Assembly: GCF_900102785.1 (NCBI RefSeq)
Contig: NZ_FNGC01000002.1
Coordinates: forward strand, 1 to 64,000
DNA: 64,000 nt
Direction of reading: 5' to 3'
From: Arthrobacter sp. ok362
GTDB lineage: Bacteria; Actinomycetota; Actinomycetes; Actinomycetales; Micrococcaceae
Positions 54,102-63,259 of this stretch are shown here, one piece after another; the stretch's first letter is position 1, and each line of letters starts with the position of its first letter. The position numbers and the translations under genes are program-made. A model generated the notes under the pieces. That model saw nothing but the letters and a program-made list of their open reading frames with translations, was not told where the DNA came from and searched no databases.

Positions 54102-54680
54102 TCAGACATGCAGGGTCGGCCGGTAGGTGAGCTCTTGGGTGTGGCCGTCGAGCGTCCGGCTCTCGATCAGCTCGAGGTCGAAGTCGGCCGCACCCCGGAA
54201 GATCGGGTCCACTCCGGTCTGACCGGTGATCACAGGGAAGAGCGTCACTTGGACGCGGTCGACCAGACCGGCGGCCATCAGCGCCCGGTTCATCGACAGG
54301 CTGCCGTGTGAGCGCAACGGCACCTCGGACTCCTCCTTGAGCCGGGCGACGACGTCGACCGCGTCGCCGCTCACGACGGTCGCGTCCGGCCAGTCGAGCG
54401 GTCCTTGCAGCGTGGTCGACACCACCGATGCCGGCAGGTTCCTCATCCGCGTCACCCATGGGTCACGGCCTTCGGACTCGTCGGTGCTTGAGGCCAGCAT
54501 CTGCGCAAAGATCCGATACGTGTTGGCCCCGAAGACCATCCGCTGCTCCTCGCCGTACAAGGCGAGACGGTGCTCGAGCAGTTCGGGGCCTTGCTTGCCC
54601 CAGTAGCCGCCCCAGTTGCCGCTGTGGGAGCCGAAGCCATCGAGGCTGGAAAAGACGTCGAAGGTGTAGGTAGCGGTCAT
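54102..54680 (-). CDS. dihydrofolate reductase family protein (RibD C-terminal-like)
   Basis: A 192-residue NADPH-binding reductase fold. ATG 54680 is chosen for its GAGGAGAGCATC site and for the family N-terminus TATYTFDVFSSLDGFG. VFGANTYRIFAQML, a central LPASVVSTT and HGSLSMNRALMAAGLVDRVQV follow in order. Members of this family are mostly uncharacterised; real DHFR or riboflavin function is unlikely. It converges on the XRE gene. Confidence 0.9.
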   Translation of the reverse strand: MTATYTFDVFSSLDGFGSHSGNWGGYWGKQGPELLEHRLALYGEEQRMVFGANTYRIFAQMLASSTDESEGRDPWVTRMRNLPASVVSTTLQGPLDWPDATVVSGDAVDVVARLKEESEVPLRSHGSLSMNRALMAAGLVDRVQVTLFPVITGQTGVDPIFRGAADFDLELIESRTLDGHTQELTYRPTLHV

Positions 54681-54730
54681 GATGCTCTCCTCGAGTGCGG
54701 TTGGTCGGGTTTGGGGATACGGCTGCTCGT

Positions 54731-55228
54731 CTAGGCCGACTCGGCGATGTCCTCTGCGATGTCCTCCGCCCACAGGTCCGGGTTCTTATCCTGGAAGGTG
54801 CGCATCATGTCCACGCAACGCTGATCATCCAGGACCACCACCTCAACACCACGTGATCGCAGAAGCTCGAATTCGCCGTCGAACGTGCGCGCTTCTCCCA
54901 CCACCACGCGGGGGATTTTGAACTGGATGATGGTTCCGGTGCACATGGCACACGGGGCGAGGGTGGTGTAGAGCGTGGTGTTCCGGTAGCTCTTCTGCCG
55001 GCCGGCTGCGCGAAGTGCCGACATTTCGCCGTGCGCGATCGGATCGCCATTTTGGACTCGTTCGTTGTGTCCGCTCGCGATGACCACGCCGTCACGGCCG
55101 AGCGCTGCTCCGATGGGGATACCGCCTTCGCTGAGGCTCTTTTGGGCGGCTTGGTAGGCGGCTTCGAACGCGGGGTCGGGGGCTGCTTGCGGTTCCGGGG
55201 TGGCAGTTTGGTGCTGTTCGTGGGTCAT
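54731..55228 (-). CDS. nucleoside / cytosine deaminase family protein
   Basis: A 165-residue zinc deaminase. Zinc and catalytic residues are in AHGEMSAL (His, Glu) and PCAMCTG (two Cys). The length, the IPIGAALGRDGVVIASGHN N-terminus and the closing DPDLW-like end resemble yeast-type cytosine deaminase, which turns cytosine into uracil. The tail repeats EDIAEDIAES. Upstream 55229-55363 is a divergent-free gap with a weak inverted repeat. Confidence 0.88.
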   Translation of the reverse strand: MTHEQHQTATPEPQAAPDPAFEAAYQAAQKSLSEGGIPIGAALGRDGVVIASGHNERVQNGDPIAHGEMSALRAAGRQKSYRNTTLYTTLAPCAMCTGTIIQFKIPRVVVGEARTFDGEFELLRSRGVEVVVLDDQRCVDMMRTFQDKNPDLWAEDIAEDIAESA

Positions 55229-55363
55229 GCCGTCATTTTCGCATGCGGCTATTTTTCAACATCTTCAAACAAGTGCGATTGCCGCTACTTATGGATCGTG
55301 ATCGCTTCCTGCCAGCGTGAGTGTTCCGACACTCTCACTGGGACTCAAAGTTGGGTAAGAAGC

Positions 55364-55744
55364 TCAGCGGCCGCCTTTTTGCATGTATTCGGTGGGGTCG
55401 TAGTGGATCCGGAGTGTCGAGATCTTGCCGTCGTCGAAGCGGAAGAACTCAGCGAGCCGGACAATCCCGCCCGGCATATGGGCGTCGTAGAGCATCGCGG
55501 AGGCGTCTGCTCCGTGAACCTCTTGGATGACCTCGATGGTCGACACATTGGCGATGAAGCCCTTGACGCCTTGGCAGAATCCGGCTGCCCCTGTGCGCTT
55601 CCCTGAGATCGGACCTTCAAATTCGAGGTCGTCGACGAGCAAAGTGCGAAGCTCGCCGTCGGGGTCGTACGCATCTATGCCGGCGGCCAGGATCCGGTAA
55701 TAGCGCTGGAGTACTTCTGGCGCAGCCTCGCTCAGCGTGATCAT
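55364..55744 (-). CDS. NTF2-like / SnoaL-type protein
   Basis: A 126-residue protein with the cone-shaped NTF2-like fold: an N-terminal helix (LQRYYRILAAGIDAYD), LLVDDLEFEGPISGKRTGAAGF and a final sheet (IVRLAEFFRFDDGKISTLRIHYDP). ATG 55744 follows AGGGAGGAGCTGCCG. Enzymes of this fold include isomerases and dehydratases, but many act only as binding proteins. No operon partner is evident. Confidence 0.85.
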   Translation of the reverse strand: MITLSEAAPEVLQRYYRILAAGIDAYDPDGELRTLLVDDLEFEGPISGKRTGAAGFCQGVKGFIANVSTIEVIQEVHGADASAMLYDAHMPGGIVRLAEFFRFDDGKISTLRIHYDPTEYMQKGGR

Positions 55745-56107
55745 CGGCAGCTCCTCCCTAAGATTGAAATCCTCAAGCACGGGACATGAGAGTGTCAACA
55801 GGTTGGATCGGTCCATCAGCAGGTCCCACCCGAAGCTGCCGGGAACACACTTCTCAAGGCCACCCGAAAAGCCGGGCCAAATAGTAGGACAACGCGTTGC
55901 ATCACATCTTCGCCGACTGAACACCCTCGTTCCGGTGTTGCCGTGACGGAGGGGCTTACGGTGCGCGCTCATCCGGGGCTTCTCGGAACTCGATTTGTGA
56001 CCCAAGTGCAGCGTTTGGACAGGGCTACGGTAATGAGTTCCGCCGATCCAGATGGGCTCTGTGCGGGAGGCCGGTTGCGTGACCTGCCTGCACGGCCGTT
56101 GGTGTTG
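55745..56107. other. intergenic stretch of 363 bases
   Basis: It lies between the start of the NTF2-like gene and the stop of the SDR gene, both on the minus strand, and must contain the NTF2-like gene's promoter. I see no gene, hairpin or repeat in it. Confidence 0.35.
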
Positions 56108-56956
56108 TCAGTGGAAGTGCTTGAGGAAGCCCTGGGCCTGCTCCTTTTTCTTCAGCAGGTCGAGCATGTGGTGGGAGCGTTCATTGCCGAGGTAGGGGGC
56201 TGCGCTGAACCAGCCGCCGTCGACCACGATGTCGGTGCCGGTGATGTAGGAGGAGTCGTCGCTAGCCAGGAACAGTGCGGTGGTGGCGATCTCCTCGGAC
56301 TTGCCCGCCCGGCGGAGCAGGATGGTGTTGCCGAGGGTCTTCTCGAAGGTTTTCCTGGCGAGCGGGTTGGCCGTCATGCCCTTGGTCATGTTGGTCTCGA
56401 TGAATCCGGGCTGGATGGTGTTGCACCGGATTCCCCAGTCGGCGTAGACGTAGGCCGCGGACCGGGAAAGCCCTTCGAGGGCCCACTTGGAGGAGGAGTA
56501 GGCGGTGGAGAAGTTGCCGGTGATGCCGGCGACGGAGCCGATGTTGACAATGGAGCCGCCGCCGGAGTTCTTGATCAGCGGGGCGCAGGTCTGGATGCCG
56601 CGGAGAGTGCCGGTGACGTTGACCTCGAAGATCTTGTTCCACTGCTCGATGTCGACGTCGGGCAGCATACTGAGGTCGTTGGAGCCGACGACGTTCATCA
56701 GGATGTGCAGCCCGCTGTAGGTCTCTTTTGCCACGCGGACGGCGTTGTCCCAGGCGTCTTGGCTGGTGGTGTCCATCTGGACGAACAGGGCACGGCCGCC
56801 GGCGTCGGTGATCTCCTTGACGAGGGTGATCCCGGGTTCTTCGTGGCGTGCCCCAATCACTACCGCGGCCCCTTCTTTGGCGAACAGCCGGGCGGATGCG
56901 CTGCCCATCCCGCCGGTGCCGCCGGTGATCAGGGCCACCTTGTTGTCGAGTCTCAT
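56108..56956 (-). CDS. SDR family oxidoreductase
   Basis: A 282-residue classical SDR. ATG 56956 follows CAAGGAGATGACACC. ITGGTGGMGSASARLFAKEG is the cofactor loop, N-V-V-G replaces NNAG, and YSSSKWA holds the catalytic Tyr/Lys. A 25-residue tail after the usual VVDGGW end (SHHMLDLLKKKEQAQGFLKHF) is longer than in typical members and may mediate oligomer contacts. The gene overlaps the promoter side of a small membrane-protein gene, 4 bases upstream. Confidence 0.9.
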   Translation of the reverse strand: MRLDNKVALITGGTGGMGSASARLFAKEGAAVVIGARHEEPGITLVKEITDAGGRALFVQMDTTSQDAWDNAVRVAKETYSGLHILMNVVGSNDLSMLPDVDIEQWNKIFEVNVTGTLRGIQTCAPLIKNSGGGSIVNIGSVAGITGNFSTAYSSSKWALEGLSRSAAYVYADWGIRCNTIQPGFIETNMTKGMTANPLARKTFEKTLGNTILLRRAGKSEEIATTALFLASDDSSYITGTDIVVDGGWFSAAPYLGNERSHHMLDLLKKKEQAQGFLKHFH

Positions 56957-56960
56957 GGTG

Positions 56961-57290
56961 TCATCTCCTTGTCGGGTTGGTGCTGGTTGGCAAGAAACTG
57001 CAGACGGCCGCACCGCTCACGGCCGGTGACTGTTCAGGTGATTCTTCAATGGTGGACTCCGGGACGTGCATGGTGGGGCGGCTGCGGAAGTGGCCCAAGA
57101 GGGTGAGCACCACGCCAAGGGCCGCCCATCCAAGGAGCGTCCACCATTTCTGGGCGCCACTCTGCCGGCCGCCATCGACCAGGTCCGCTAGCCGGAGCAG
57201 ACCAGGGCCCTCGGGATCCCACCCGTGACCGTCGCGCTCCGGATTCCCATGCAAGTCGCGGTGATAGTGCTCGCGTGGATCGCGACGCAA
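56961..57290 (-). CDS. small predicted membrane protein
   Basis: A 109-residue frame I do not recognise. Residues 1-45 are charged and Gly-rich, one membrane helix follows (WWTLLGWAALGVVLTLLGHF, about 48-68), and the C-terminal 40 residues are polar. It ends 4 bases before the SDR start, which would fit an operon, but the SDR ribosome site lies inside its stop region. A start within the frame is also possible. Real but unproven. Confidence 0.45.
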   Translation of the reverse strand: MRRDPREHYHRDLHGNPERDGHGWDPEGPGLLRLADLVDGGRQSGAQKWWTLLGWAALGVVLTLLGHFRSRPTMHVPESTIEESPEQSPAVSGAAVCSFLPTSTNPTRR

Positions 57291-57447
57291 AAAACGACGA
57301 AGCGCTGAATCAGCCGTTCAGGCGCGGTGCAACCTCTTGGCTTTGGTCATCGCTGCACCTTCTTCGGCTGCACCTCGTTCGGCGTGTAGTGGATGTCGTG
57401 GCAGGTTCCGGCGAAGACCTCTCGTCGATGAGCTATTGGCATAGCTG

Positions 57448-58967
57448 CTACATGCCTGAGGGGTCCGGCCTCACCCCGCGAAGCCGGGCCGCGAGGTGCT
57501 CGGCGATCATGATGGTGGGGATGTTGGTGTTAGCCGATAGGGGTTCAGGCAGGATCGAGGCGTCGACTACCGAGAGGCCCGGCACTCCGTACACCCGTGC
57601 CGAGGTATCGACGACGGCGCCGGCCCGGGGGTCCGTGCCCATGGCGCAGGTGCCTACAGGGTGGTGGTAGGTCGTGGCCGTGGCCTTGATCCAAGCGCGA
57701 ACGGCGACGGGGTCAGCGATCACGTCTTGTCCGGGCGCGAGCCGGGATCCGTGGGTGATTCGGGTCAGTTCAGGGTGGGTCGCGGCAGCGTCCGCAAGCT
57801 GCAGGCCCTCCTCCAGCCGATCGATGTCCGTAGAATTGCGGAAGTATCCGAGGTCGATAGCCGGCGCGGCTGTCGGGTCGAGTGTGCGCAGCCGCACCTC
57901 ACCGCGTGAGGCAGGTTTCAGCAACGCGGCGGCGAGCAAGCATCGGTACCCGTCACCGAGGCGGTACGGTCCGCACACCATAAGCTGCAGATCAGGGGGC
58001 CGGCAGCGGAACTCCGGCTGCTCCGGGCCGTCGCCAGCAGTTGGAAGATCGGAGGGTCTCCCGGCGGTTGGGGGCAGGGCAGATCGATCGCTACCCAGGG
58101 GTGGTCTGCGAGGTTCGTCCCCACACCGGGCAGGTCCGCCATGAGGGGTCTGCCCAAGGCGGCTACGTCCGCGGCGGGGCCGATGCCAGAGCGGATGAGC
58201 AGCCCGGGGGAGTGGTAGGCGCCGGCGCATATGATCACCTCGTCGGCGGCGATGATCTCACCGTCGGACGACCGAACACCTGTCGCATGCCCCCGGCTTA
58301 CCACGACCTCGGCGATCACGCAGTTCGCGCGGATCGTCAGGTTGGGGCGGGACCGGACGGGATCCAGATAGGCCCGCGCGGTGCTGACACGGACGCCTTG
58401 CACGCAGTTGACCGGTAGGGCCGAGAGGCCGACGGCCCCGGGGGCGTTGTGGTCCGGAATTCGCGGGATTCCCACCCCGGCGATGGCGTCCTCCATTGCG
58501 AGCGTGAGCTCGGACCGCTCGCCCTCCCGATACCGGCGGATCGCCACCGGGCCGTCCGTCCCGTGATAAGGCGCCGAACCGAAGTCCAGGTCGTGCTCAA
58601 GGCGCAGGAAAGACGGCAGCACGTCCGCGAACGTCCACCCGGGCAATGCCCAGCCGTCGTAATCGGCCGGATGCCCGCGCAGGGCGAAGGTAGCATTGAC
58701 GGCCGACGAGCCGCCGGTCACCCGCCCCTGCGGAAGGTCCAACGAAGGACCACCGGCAAAACCTGTCCCCCGCAGCCCCCAGTCATGCGAGGCCGTGCTG
58801 GTGCCATGAATGCCGTCTGCGAGGTCGGCCGGTAGCCGCGCCGACGGGTAGTCCGGCCCCGCTTCGAACAGCGCCACCTCGCGGTCGGCGTCCTCGCTAA
58901 GCCGGGAAGCCAGCACGCAGCCCGCACTACCTGCGCCCACCACGACCACGTCATACCGGCTCGACAT
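57448..58967 (-). pseudogene. GMC family oxidoreductase, interrupted by a frameshift
   Basis: A glucose-methanol-choline type FAD oxidoreductase (choline or alcohol dehydrogenase-like). The N-terminal part (ATG 58967) has VVVGAGSAGCVLASRLSED, RVTGGSSAVNA and [18 protein letters not shown], and runs normally to PPIFQLLAT. Then the frame shifts by one base between about 58005 and 58030, and the C-terminal part with [28 protein letters not shown] and [16 protein letters not shown] continues to 57448. Joined, it gives about 506 residues, normal for the family. Coding quality is good on both sides, so a recent mutation or read error is likely. Confidence 0.82.
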
Positions 58968-59168
58968 TTCTTGTGCTCCCTCTGGGCTTCAGTCTAGGCC
59001 CGACGGGTCCGGACGTCGCTAGCTAGGGCTTGGACTAGTAGTACTGACAGGCAACCAGCCCAGCAGCTACCGCAACGCGCACACGATCAGCGACAGGCCG
59101 GCCCATCGCATTTGAGCTGCCAACAGCCAAGGAGATTCACTCCCAGCCAGGGCGGTCAAGAGCCAGTG

Positions 59169-59416
59169 CTAGCGCCAGCGGTAGGATTCCAGCGCGCGGA
59201 GCAGGGGAGCGGGGCGGCTTTTCAGGTGGTCGACGGGGCGGGTGCCGGCAAGGTCCCTGGAGGGGGTGACCATCCAGAGGGCGAAGTAGTTGTGCGGGAT
59301 CTGCAGTTCCATCGCCCGTTCAAAGAGCTCAAGGACGGTGGGGTGGAGTTGTCCGCCGGGGAGGAACTGGAATCCCGGGCAGAAGGTGCCGTCGTCGATG
59401 ATCTGTTTACCGGACT
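59169..59416 (-). pseudogene. 5'-truncated gene fragment beside the recombinase genes
   Basis: An open minus-strand frame of about 82 codons with clear protein character (LPGGQLHPTVLELFERAMELQIPHNYFALWMVTPSRDLAGTRPVD, split by polar turns) ends in a normal stop at 59169. Going upstream it meets an in-frame TAG at the junction near 59417, so the 5' part is missing. The break coincides with the left side of the recombinase block and suggests insertion into this gene. I do not recognise the family; the toxin-associated DUF2384 end is one vague resemblance. Confidence 0.6.
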
Positions 59417-59480
59417 AAGTTGACGGTTCACGGCGCGTGTCGCCTGCCTGGACGAGCCCCGTCAGAGTCATGCTTTGGTC

Positions 59481-60683
59481 ATGGATCTCTCGGATCACAG
59501 TTCGGATCGGCATCGGGCGGAGGGACTGACTGTCGCGAAGGTCGGGCGGGTGATTCCTCGCTCCGGTGTTCTTGGGTTCGTTGTCCTCGACGCGATGGGT
59601 GAGGAGTTCGCTCCTGCCACGGAGTATCTGCTTGAACTGGCAGCGTCAGACCGTTCGCCTCAAACGGTACGAACCTATGCCTTGTCGTTGCTTCGGTTCC
59701 TTCGATTTTTGTGGGCCATCGGAGTCAGCTGGGAGCAGGCAACGTCCCTTGAAGCGCGCGACTTCGTGTTGTGGGCGCGCCAGGCCGAGAAGTTCGTCGG
59801 GAATCGCAACGTCCCGCAGCGGCGGGGGAGCCGGAACCTTGTCACGGGAAAGAAGCATCTCGGAATGCGTTATTCACCCTCGACGATCAACCACACGACG
59901 ACGGTGTGTAAGGAGTTTTACGCTTTCCAGCTTCGGATGGGAGAGGGGCCCATCGTGAATCCTTTCGAGCTGCGCCGTGGGCGATCCCATGCGCATCATG
60001 ATCCTCAGCGGGAGTTTGCCCCGGTGCGGCGCCAGCCCTTGCGTCAGCGCGAGGCGCACCGGGTGCCAAGATCAATCCCGGATGGGAAGTTCAACGATCT
60101 GTTCCGGCGTTTGCGGTCGAACAGGGACCGGGCATTGGTGGCGTTTTATGTCAGCAGCGGTGCGCGGGCGAGCGAGCTGCTCGGGATCACGGGTGACAGG
60201 GTCAACGTGGGTGACCAGCTGATCGGCGTTTACCGCAAAGGCGGCCAGCTGCAATGGTTGCCCGCGGCGCCTGATGCTTTCGTATGGCTTCGGCTCTATC
60301 AGCTCGAAGGAGGCGTCGCCGGTCCGGATGAACCGGTTTGGCTCACGCTGCGGGGCGAGCCCCGTCCTCTGACCTACGAAGCCATGCGCGCCGTACTGAG
60401 GCGCTGCAACGACCTGCTCGGGTCGAACTGGACGCTGCACGATCTGCGGCACACGTTCGCGATCCGAGCGCTCGAGGGTGGGATGGGTCTTCACGAAGTC
60501 CAGGAGTTGCTGGGGCACCAGTCGCTGACTACGACCACGGTCTATGCAGTTCCGCATATGGAGGAAGTCATCGAGCATTACCGGGCCCATCTGAGCAGCA
60601 GGACTTCCCCTGCCGCTGACAGTTCACCGGCCGGTCAGCCCTATAACCCCGATGAGTTGCGCGTGCTTTGGGGGAACCAGTGA
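59481..60683 (+). CDS. tyrosine-type recombinase / integrase (Tn554 TnpA-like)
   Basis: A 400-residue site-specific recombinase. The N-terminal SAM-like core-binding part (about 35-110) has SPQTVRTYALSLLRFLRFLW. The catalytic residues are all visible: Arg in SSGARASELLGI (about 225), HDLRHTFA (His/Arg, about 319), GHQSLTTT, and the nucleophile Tyr in TVYAVPH (about 353). ATG 59481 is preferred over a TTG just before it. Its GTGA overlap with a second, much larger recombinase is the layout of Tn554-type elements. Confidence 0.9.
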   Translation: MDLSDHSSDRHRAEGLTVAKVGRVIPRSGVLGFVVLDAMGEEFAPATEYLLELAASDRSPQTVRTYALSLLRFLRFLWAIGVSWEQATSLEARDFVLWARQAEKFVGNRNVPQRRGSRNLVTGKKHLGMRYSPSTINHTTTVCKEFYAFQLRMGEGPIVNPFELRRGRSHAHHDPQREFAPVRRQPLRQREAHRVPRSIPDGKFNDLFRRLRSNRDRALVAFYVSSGARASELLGITGDRVNVGDQLIGVYRKGGQLQWLPAAPDAFVWLRLYQLEGGVAGPDEPVWLTLRGEPRPLTYEAMRAVLRRCNDLLGSNWTLHDLRHTFAIRALEGGMGLHEVQELLGHQSLTTTTVYAVPHMEEVIEHYRAHLSSRTSPAADSSPAGQPYNPDELRVLWGNQ

Positions 60684-63073
60684 CAACTCCACCCATCAAT
60701 AAGATCCAGACCGCACGACGAAGCTGGAATGACCACACGCCGCCACCACAGGAACAACAACCGCCTGCACTGCCGCCCATCCCTTCTGGACCGCTGACCA
60801 GCGCCAGCATTGAGGACATCATCAACCGTCTTGAGGACTGCAGCCCGTACTGGCCACAGGTGCATGAGCACAGGGCGCGCATTCGGCGCTTGCTCGGTCA
60901 TTTGAGGCAGTTGCCGGGTGAAACCTGGCAGGACCGCTGGGCGCTGTTCGAGGGCCAGGTCGGGCATGATGCTCTGACGTGGCGGCTCAGAATAGCTGGC
61001 GGTTCAAGCAAGAACACGAAGAATCGCAACGAGATCGAAGGACTCAACGCGGCGATGGGACCGCTGCTGGCTCTGGACGTCATGCGCCCGTCCCACCGGT
61101 GGATCGCGGGTCAGCGCTTTGCCTTCTGGAAAGCACTCAGCCGGTTCCGGGATCCCGCCCACACAGCTGAACTCGAAAACGCCCTCCTCCATGCGAAGGC
61201 TTCACCGGCCCAGGCCACTAGCGGGATCCTCACCTTAGGTCGCATTCAGGCCCATACAGGCAAATCGATCCGCCAGCTCACAGCCGAAGACATCCTCGAC
61301 CTGACTACCCAGCTTCCCGGGAAGCTGATCGACGTCAGCCGCAGCGGGCTGACCGCCGTATGGCCCGTGCTGCACGGCCTGGGATGGATCAGACACGATT
61401 CCGGGACCCTGCCCACACGGCTCCGCGTCGGACCGAAAACGGTGGATGAGATGGTCGACTACTACGACATCACCGGCCCGTGCCGGGAATCACTCATCCG
61501 CTATCTGCAGGTCCGGTCGGCTGGCCTCGACTACGCCTCGCTCTGTGCTTTGGGCAGGTATCTGGCCGGGCTCTTCTTCGCCGACATCGTCAAGCACTAC
61601 CCTGACCAACACAGCTTCGCACTGACTCCGAAGCAGGCTGCTGGCTGGAAAGCCAGGGTTAAACTCAAAGCCGACGGCTCGCCGCGCCGGGAAGTTTATA
61701 GCGTCTTCTTCTCCGTCCGGGCGTTCTATCTCGACATCAGCCAATGGGCACTCGAAGATGCCTTCTGGGCGCAATGGGCGGCCCCAAGCCCCGTAACCTC
61801 CGCGGAAACCCGCGGTTACGTGAAGCACCGGCGCGCGACCATCGCAACGATGCAACAGCGCACCCGGGAACTGGCTCCCGTGTTGCCCCGTCTGGTGGAG
61901 GCCGCGGAACAGGCCCTCCGCGCAGCAGAAGCAACCTTGGCGGATGCCAAGACGGCCGGCGCCGGCCAAACCATCGACATGGACGGCGAGGCTTGGGAAG
62001 TCTTCCAGAGCAGTGAACATGCGCATGTGCGGATTCGGCGCAATGGAAAGGACCGGGACCTGTCCTTTGAAGAGGACAACGCCTTCTGGACTTGGGCGCT
62101 TGTTGAGACACTTCGACACACCGGTGCACGGATCGAGGAAGTCCTCGAGCTGGTGCACATGAGCATCCAGCCCTACAAGGTTCCAACGACCGGGGAGACC
62201 ATACCGCTGCTGCACTTCGCTCCGAGCAAGACCGATACCGAGCGACTGATGGTGGCAGGCCCCGAGCTCGTGCACGTGCTCTACCGAGTGCTTTCTCGTA
62301 TCACCAAGGACACTGGTGGTGCACCGCTGACACAGCGATGGGACTCAGCCGAGAAAGTGCTGAGCTCACCCCTTCCGCATCTGTTCGTCCGCCGCCGTGG
62401 CGCCGGACCCCCGAACGTGATGACGACGGCCACCGTCTCCACGCTGCTCAATGACTTGGCGCGACGCGCACATATCAAGGTCAGCGGTGCCGAGGTGAGG
62501 TTCACCCCGCACGATTTCCGTCGCATCTTCGCGACCGAGGCCCTCGCAAGCGGTCTGCCTCCACATATCGTGCAGGTGCTGATGGGGCACGCCAGTCTGG
62601 CGACGACTCAGGGATACGCAGCTATTTATCCCCGGGACGTCATTCGGCACCACCGCACCTTCATAGAAAAGCGGCGGGTCATTCGGCCCACCGAAGAATA
62701 CCGCGAACCAACCGCCGCCGAATGGGACGAATTCGAAGCCCATTTCGTGCAACGCAAACTCAGCCTGGGCAGCTGCGGACGCGCCTACGGCACTGGCTGC
62801 CAACACGAACATGCCTGTCTGCGCTGCGCCCTTCTTCGCCCTGATCCAGCCCAGATTGACCGACTTCAGGACATCATCGACAATCTCGAAGAACGCATCA
62901 CTGAAGCCGAACAACACGGCTGGCTCAGCGACGCCGAAGGCCTGCGCGTCACTCTTAACAGCGCTGAACTGAAACTCGCACAGATGTATAAGCTTCAAAG
63001 CCGCAACGACCGGGAAGTCATCGGGCTCGGGATCCCACAAGTGAGGAACGATGAGAAACCCAATAGCCCGTAA
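60680..63073 (+). CDS. large tyrosine-type recombinase (Tn554 TnpB-like)
   Basis: A 797-residue recombinase, starting at GTG 60680 over the previous stop. The catalytic domain lies at about 475-660 with RHTGARIEEVLEL, HDFRRIFA, GHASLATT and the Tyr in TQGYAAIYP. A long N-terminal region precedes it (about 1-470), far longer than in phage integrases. A C-terminal Cys/His cluster (CGRAYGTGCQHEHACLRC) and coiled coil follow, both typical for TnpB-like partners. No third small TnpC gene follows, unlike classic Tn554. Confidence 0.88.
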   Translation: MTTPPINKIQTARRSWNDHTPPPQEQQPPALPPIPSGPLTSASIEDIINRLEDCSPYWPQVHEHRARIRRLLGHLRQLPGETWQDRWALFEGQVGHDALTWRLRIAGGSSKNTKNRNEIEGLNAAMGPLLALDVMRPSHRWIAGQRFAFWKALSRFRDPAHTAELENALLHAKASPAQATSGILTLGRIQAHTGKSIRQLTAEDILDLTTQLPGKLIDVSRSGLTAVWPVLHGLGWIRHDSGTLPTRLRVGPKTVDEMVDYYDITGPCRESLIRYLQVRSAGLDYASLCALGRYLAGLFFADIVKHYPDQHSFALTPKQAAGWKARVKLKADGSPRREVYSVFFSVRAFYLDISQWALEDAFWAQWAAPSPVTSAETRGYVKHRRATIATMQQRTRELAPVLPRLVEAAEQALRAAEATLADAKTAGAGQTIDMDGEAWEVFQSSEHAHVRIRRNGKDRDLSFEEDNAFWTWALVETLRHTGARIEEVLELVHMSIQPYKVPTTGETIPLLHFAPSKTDTERLMVAGPELVHVLYRVLSRITKDTGGAPLTQRWDSAEKVLSSPLPHLFVRRRGAGPPNVMTTATVSTLLNDLARRAHIKVSGAEVRFTPHDFRRIFATEALASGLPPHIVQVLMGHASLATTQGYAAIYPRDVIRHHRTFIEKRRVIRPTEEYREPTAAEWDEFEAHFVQRKLSLGSCGRAYGTGCQHEHACLRCALLRPDPAQIDRLQDIIDNLEERITEAEQHGWLSDAEGLRVTLNSAELKLAQMYKLQSRNDREVIGLGIPQVRNDEKPNSP

Positions 63074-63259
63074 TCGCGCTCCCGTCAAGGATGTTCATCA
63101 GCCGGTCATATGAAGACTGAGAGTGCAGTCGCAGCTACCGCCACGCTTCAACTAACAAGGTGCTTCATAGCGGTTCTTCACAACGTGGTTAGGATGGCGA
63201 ATAGTTCGAGGGCAAGGATCTTCCTTTCCGAGACCCGAGAGAACAATTGGGGATGTTCT

